Shown piece after piece: positions 60,766 to 64,000 of a stretch of 64,000 nt of DNA; within the stretch, counting starts at the first letter, position 1, and every line of letters starts with the position of its first letter. Made by a program: the position numbers and the translations under genes. The stretch is taken from contig NZ_NKJE01000001.1 in assembly GCF_002256285.1 (NCBI RefSeq), positions 101,851-165,850 on the forward strand, in the 5' to 3' direction. This stretch comes from Flavobacterium sp. BFFFF1. Lineage in GTDB: Bacteria; Bacteroidota; Bacteroidia; Flavobacteriales; Flavobacteriaceae. The notes under the pieces are model-generated. The model was not told the origin of the DNA. It did not search any database and saw nothing but the letters and a program-made list of their open reading frames with translations.

Positions 60766-63700
60766 CTAAGTGTTTCTGACTTTCACGTGATAGAAAACAT
60801 TTGGTTTTGTTCCCACATGCTCTAAAAGATGATACATTCTTTCATCTTCAGCCAATCTTGCCACTTCGCTTTCTTTGTTATTTACATCACCGAAAATCAT
60901 AGCTCCTGAAGAACAAGCAGCCGAACATGCAGTTTCAAATTCGTCTTTTTTAACTTCTCTTCCTTCACGTTTTGCGGTGAGGATTGTAAGCTGTGTTTTC
61001 TGTATACACATGGAGCATTTTTCCATCACCCCGCGTGAACGAACATTCACATCAGGATTTAGTACCATACGTCCCATATCGTCGTTCATGAAGTAATCGA
61101 ATTCACTGTTTTTGCTGTAAAGGAACCAGTTAAAACGACGTACTTTATAAGGACAGTTATTCGCGCAATATCTCGTTCCAACGCATCGGTTGTATGCCAT
61201 GTGGTTTTGCCCCTGACGTGAGTGCGATGTGGCCGCTACCGGACATACTGTTTCACAAGGTGCATGGTTACAGTGCTGACACATCACCGGCTGGAATGCA
61301 ACCTGTGGATTTTCCGCATATGCAATTTCCATTTCACCAAAACCACTCAAAGAGCCTTTCTTACCCCACAATCCGCTGAAATTTTCCTTTTTATCGTCGT
61401 CCTTAGCGAAGGTCTCTTCGGAAGAGTAGTACCTATCAATACGCAACCAATGCATATCACGGCTTCTTCTCATTTCCGTTTTTCCAACCACCGGAACATT
61501 ATTTTCAGCATGGCAGGCAATCACACAAGCCCCACAACCTGTACAGGCATTTAAATCGATCGAAAGATTAAAATGATGACCAACCGAATGATCAAAAGAC
61601 TCCCATAAATCCACTGAAGTAGCCGGAACTTCTTTATGGTCCAGAGAAACCATCGGCTGCTCGTTCCATTTCTCTGCTTCTTCAGTATTGAAGACGGTCA
61701 ATGTCGTCTCTTTGATAATATCTCCACGGCCCATCAATGTCTTCTGCAGCTGAATGCAGGCAAATTCATGTGAACCTGAAGATTTTGTTACTTTAACTGA
61801 CTGAACATCGTTAAAGCCGTTATATAAAGTGTAGGCATTAACTCCTACCTGCATTTCTTCTTTTAAAGCAGCCTTTTTACCGTACCCTAGTGCTACACCA
61901 ATAGTACCAGAAGCCTGCCCTGGTTGAATGATAACCGGAACATTTTCCAGTTTAACACCATTCACTTCAAGCGTTACATAGCTTCCGTTTAATCCTCCAT
62001 TTGCCACATTATAATTCTCAAGACCCCACGCTTTCGCATCTTTGGCAGATACTGTCGCGTAGTTATCCCAGGAAACTCTGGTTATTGGATCTGGAAACTC
62101 CTGAAGCCAAGGGTTGTTTGCCTGCTGGCCGTCTCCCATTCCAGTTTTTGTATAAAGCACTAATTCGGTCCCAGCTGATTTTGACTGTGAAAGCGTAGCA
62201 GCAGCGGCCGAAGCATCGACATTTGCAGGGCTCATTGGCGTGATTGCACCTGTAAAGACGCCATCATGCACCACTTTATTCCATGTTGAACCAACAGTGT
62301 AAGCGGTAGAACTGGTTTTCAGATAGTCATAAAAAGTACCTGAATTTCCTGTCCATGCTAAAAGCGCTTCCTGAAATTGTTTTGTATTCGGGAATAATGG
62401 ACGGATGGTTGGCTGCGTAAGAGCATAAGTTCCTTTCAACAGGCTTAAATCACCCCAAGATTCTAAATAATGGGTAGTACCAATTGCGATTCCGGAGTTC
62501 ATCGCTGTTTCATCATCTTTTAAAGAGAATGTCACAGAATACTCCATTTTCTTAATGGCATCGCCAAATTCTTTTCCGTTCGGTAGCGTATATACAGGAT
62601 TAACGCCATTCATGATCAGAACAGCAACTTTACCTGCTTTCACATCATTAACAACCTGATTCACTTTCTCGTTAGAACCTTTTCTAATCTGTCTCACTCC
62701 TGACCCTAAAAACGCCTCGCTCGCAAGCCTGCTGTTGATTGCCAAAACAAGCAGCTGGGCATTCTTATCCTGAATACCCGAAACCAAAAGTCCTTTCGAA
62801 CCAGAAGACTTCAATTGTTGCGCGGCTTTGTCAACACCCGCCTTGATGTTTGCATCTAGAGATACAGAAGCCGATCCACCGACAACAACATTATATATAT
62901 GAACCAAAGCTTGTTTTTGCTGCGCTGTAGTCATCGGAATTCTATTATCCGCAGCAGCACCCGACAACGTCATATTTGACTCCATCTGGAAATGTTTCGA
63001 CATTTTCCCTTTAGAAGGAACTCTACCTTTTGCATAACCTGCATCGTAGCCACCACCCTGCCAGTCGCCAAGAAAATCAGCACCAACAGAGACAATAGTA
63101 CCCGCCTTAGAAAAATCGTAATCTACCAAAGCACGTTCGCCATAAACCGCTTCGTAAGCATCAAGTGCTTCAGAAGAAGATACAGCATCATAAACAACAT
63201 GTTTAGCAGTTGGATTCTGCGCGATAAATTCCGCAATTAATTTTTCAGTTGACGGACTCGCCAATGTGCTGGTCATTAAAACGACCTGTCCACCTTTCGC
63301 TTTTGCTTCAGCAAGACCCTTTTTTATTTTTGCATCAGCATCAGCCCACGACACATCTTTACCTTTTATCTTAGGATTTTTAAGACGCATGCTGTCATAC
63401 AGTGACAAAATGGAAGCATGAACCCTGGCGTTGGCAGAAAACTGAGCGCCAGGCATTTTGTTGTTCTCTATTTTTATTGGACGGCCTTCTCTTGTTTTGA
63501 CAAGAATATTTGCAAAATCAAAACCATCAAAGACAGAAGTTGCATAGTAATTAGCAATACCTGGAATGATCTGCTCCGGCTGCACCACATAAGGAATAGA
63601 TTTAACTACCGGACCCTCACATGCCGCAAGCGATGCCGCTGCAGTAGAAAATCCAACGTACTTTAAGAAATCACGACGGGTAGTTGAAGAAGAAGACAAT

Positions 63701-63831
63701 GCTTCTTTATCCCCAAGAAACTCATCCGTAGGAATTGCTTCAACAAACTCGTTATTTCTTAACGCCTCAACAATAGAACTATTTTCGTTTAGTTCTTCAA
63801 CACTTTTCCAGTATTTTTTGTTTGATGACAT
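60766..63831 (-). CDS. actB: Alternative complex III subunit ActB (Fe-S, molybdopterin-fold)
   Basis: 1021 residues. A twin-arginine-type N-terminus (TTRRDFLKYVGFSTAAASLA) with a lipobox-like Cys (ACEGP) precedes a molybdopterin-oxidoreductase-like domain; in this family the domain has lost the molybdenum cofactor. The C-terminal third has the ferredoxin clusters: CTGCGACVIACHAENNVP, CQHCNHAPCETVCPVAA, CVGTRYCANNCPYKVRRF and EKCSMCIQK with a later Cys. It passes electrons from quinol along the Fe-S chain. It lies 58 nt after the actA stop. Confidence 0.95.
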   Translation of the reverse strand: MSSNKKYWKSVEELNENSSIVEALRNNEFVEAIPTDEFLGDKEALSSSSTTRRDFLKYVGFSTAAASLAACEGPVVKSIPYVVQPEQIIPGIANYYATSVFDGFDFANILVKTREGRPIKIENNKMPGAQFSANARVHASILSLYDSMRLKNPKIKGKDVSWADADAKIKKGLAEAKAKGGQVVLMTSTLASPSTEKLIAEFIAQNPTAKHVVYDAVSSSEALDAYEAVYGERALVDYDFSKAGTIVSVGADFLGDWQGGGYDAGYAKGRVPSKGKMSKHFQMESNMTLSGAAADNRIPMTTAQQKQALVHIYNVVVGGSASVSLDANIKAGVDKAAQQLKSSGSKGLLVSGIQDKNAQLLVLAINSRLASEAFLGSGVRQIRKGSNEKVNQVVNDVKAGKVAVLIMNGVNPVYTLPNGKEFGDAIKKMEYSVTFSLKDDETAMNSGIAIGTTHYLESWGDLSLLKGTYALTQPTIRPLFPNTKQFQEALLAWTGNSGTFYDYLKTSSTAYTVGSTWNKVVHDGVFTGAITPMSPANVDASAAAATLSQSKSAGTELVLYTKTGMGDGQQANNPWLQEFPDPITRVSWDNYATVSAKDAKAWGLENYNVANGGLNGSYVTLEVNGVKLENVPVIIQPGQASGTIGVALGYGKKAALKEEMQVGVNAYTLYNGFNDVQSVKVTKSSGSHEFACIQLQKTLMGRGDIIKETTLTVFNTEEAEKWNEQPMVSLDHKEVPATSVDLWESFDHSVGHHFNLSIDLNACTGCGACVIACHAENNVPVVGKTEMRRSRDMHWLRIDRYYSSEETFAKDDDKKENFSGLWGKKGSLSGFGEMEIAYAENPQVAFQPVMCQHCNHAPCETVCPVAATSHSRQGQNHMAYNRCVGTRYCANNCPYKVRRFNWFLYSKNSEFDYFMNDDMGRMVLNPDVNVRSRGVMEKCSMCIQKTQLTILTAKREGREVKKDEFETACSAACSSGAMIFGDVNNKESEVARLAEDERMYHLLEHVGTKPNVFYHVKVRNT

Positions 63832-63889
63832 CTTATATAAATATTAGCTTCTTAATAAATTTTGTTTTTCCGACCCGGCGTAACCGATT

Positions 63890-64000
63890 TTAATAATGGC
63901 ATTTTCCACATTCAAGACCACCCATCTGCGCCGCAGTAAGTTTGTCTACGCCATATCTTTTGGAAAGTTCATCGTGTATTTTCTTATAATAGTCGTTGCC
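63890..64000 (-). CDS. actA: Alternative complex III subunit ActA, C-terminal end (cut by window edge)
   Basis: The last 36 codons of a gene that enters from the right edge and stops at 63890. It reads GNDYYKKIHDELSKRYGVDK and ends ECGKCHY: a CxxCH heme-binding motif three residues before the end. This agrees with ActA, the pentaheme cytochrome c subunit, whose gene precedes actB. The assignment rests on the position and this motif; the rest of the gene lies outside. Confidence 0.85.
   Translation of the reverse strand, partial: GNDYYKKIHDELSKRYGVDKLTAAQMGGLECGKCHY

Noticed and set aside
1..64000. CRISPR arrays, tRNA or rRNA genes, integrases or transposases
   Set aside because: No regularly spaced repeats with unique spacers, no cloverleaf-like sequence in the gaps and no mobile-element enzymes among the readable frames.

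Overview
The window looks like chromosomal DNA of a member of the Flavobacteriaceae, most likely Flavobacterium or a close relative. The reasons are a Bacteroidetes-type promoter motif (TAnnTTTG) before many genes, the gliding/type IX secretion gene sprA and a RemB-like protein, an alternative complex III, a mevalonate pathway, and AT-rich intergenic repeats. Nearly everything is housekeeping. I see no phage, plasmid, transposase, CRISPR, rRNA or tRNA. Both edges cut a gene: nuoG on the left and actA on the right.

Layout. 1-5.1 kb: nuoA-nuoG of NADH:quinone oxidoreductase (minus strand, complete except nuoG), with a full promoter before nuoA. 5.2-6.0 kb: a TspO-like gene and a gene-poor 377-bp stretch with an 11-bp phased repeat. 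6.05-11.85 kb (plus): mevalonate genes (diphosphomevalonate decarboxylase, a four-helix-bundle protein, mevalonate kinase, a UbiA prenyltransferase), a 23S rRNA pseudouridine synthase, an NTF2-like protein and a secreted protein. 11.85-19.6 kb (minus): a MacB-type ABC efflux operon (ATPase, two permeases, two adaptors, TolC) ending in tsaB. 19.7-21.7 kb: a DUF4403 lipoprotein and a small secreted protein. 21.8-27.1 kb (minus): cytochrome oxidase subunits III and IV, heme O synthase and assembly factors (two SCO-like proteins, a CtaM/DUF420 protein). 27.3-41.3 kb (minus): RemB-like protein, deoC, vanZ-like gene, gcvH, the very large sprA, ruvA and a malic enzyme. 41.4-50.05 kb: a soluble histidine kinase and a sucrose-type uptake/hydrolysis locus (fructokinase, GH100-like invertase, SLC45 transporter, TonB receptor), with a divergent LacI regulator and two perfect operators. 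50.04-53.6 kb: queG, an esterase, ruvB, and a YjdJ/YjdI pair. 53.7-64 kb (minus): actA-F of alternative complex III followed by oxidase subunits II and I, closed by a strong terminator.

The parts form one respiratory chain: complex I feeds menaquinone, complex III (ActA-F) takes its electrons, and the CuA-containing aa3/caa3-type oxidase receives them. Oxidase subunits I and II sit with complex III, while subunits III and IV and the assembly factors sit about 27 kb away.

The least explained signals are non-coding. Three copies of a roughly 112-bp element have conserved outer boxes around a hairpin whose stem sequence differs but still pairs (9.6, 27.1 and 51.0 kb). A second family of AT-rich inverted repeats sits in spacers inside the nuo and mevalonate operons; one pair brackets the four-helix-bundle gene and supplies the last codons of both neighbouring genes. 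A third, heptamer-based repeat occurs between nuoF and nuoG and appears to have been read into the signal peptide of a small oxidase-locus protein. All statements rest on reading the sequence and recalled family knowledge; no database search was run.
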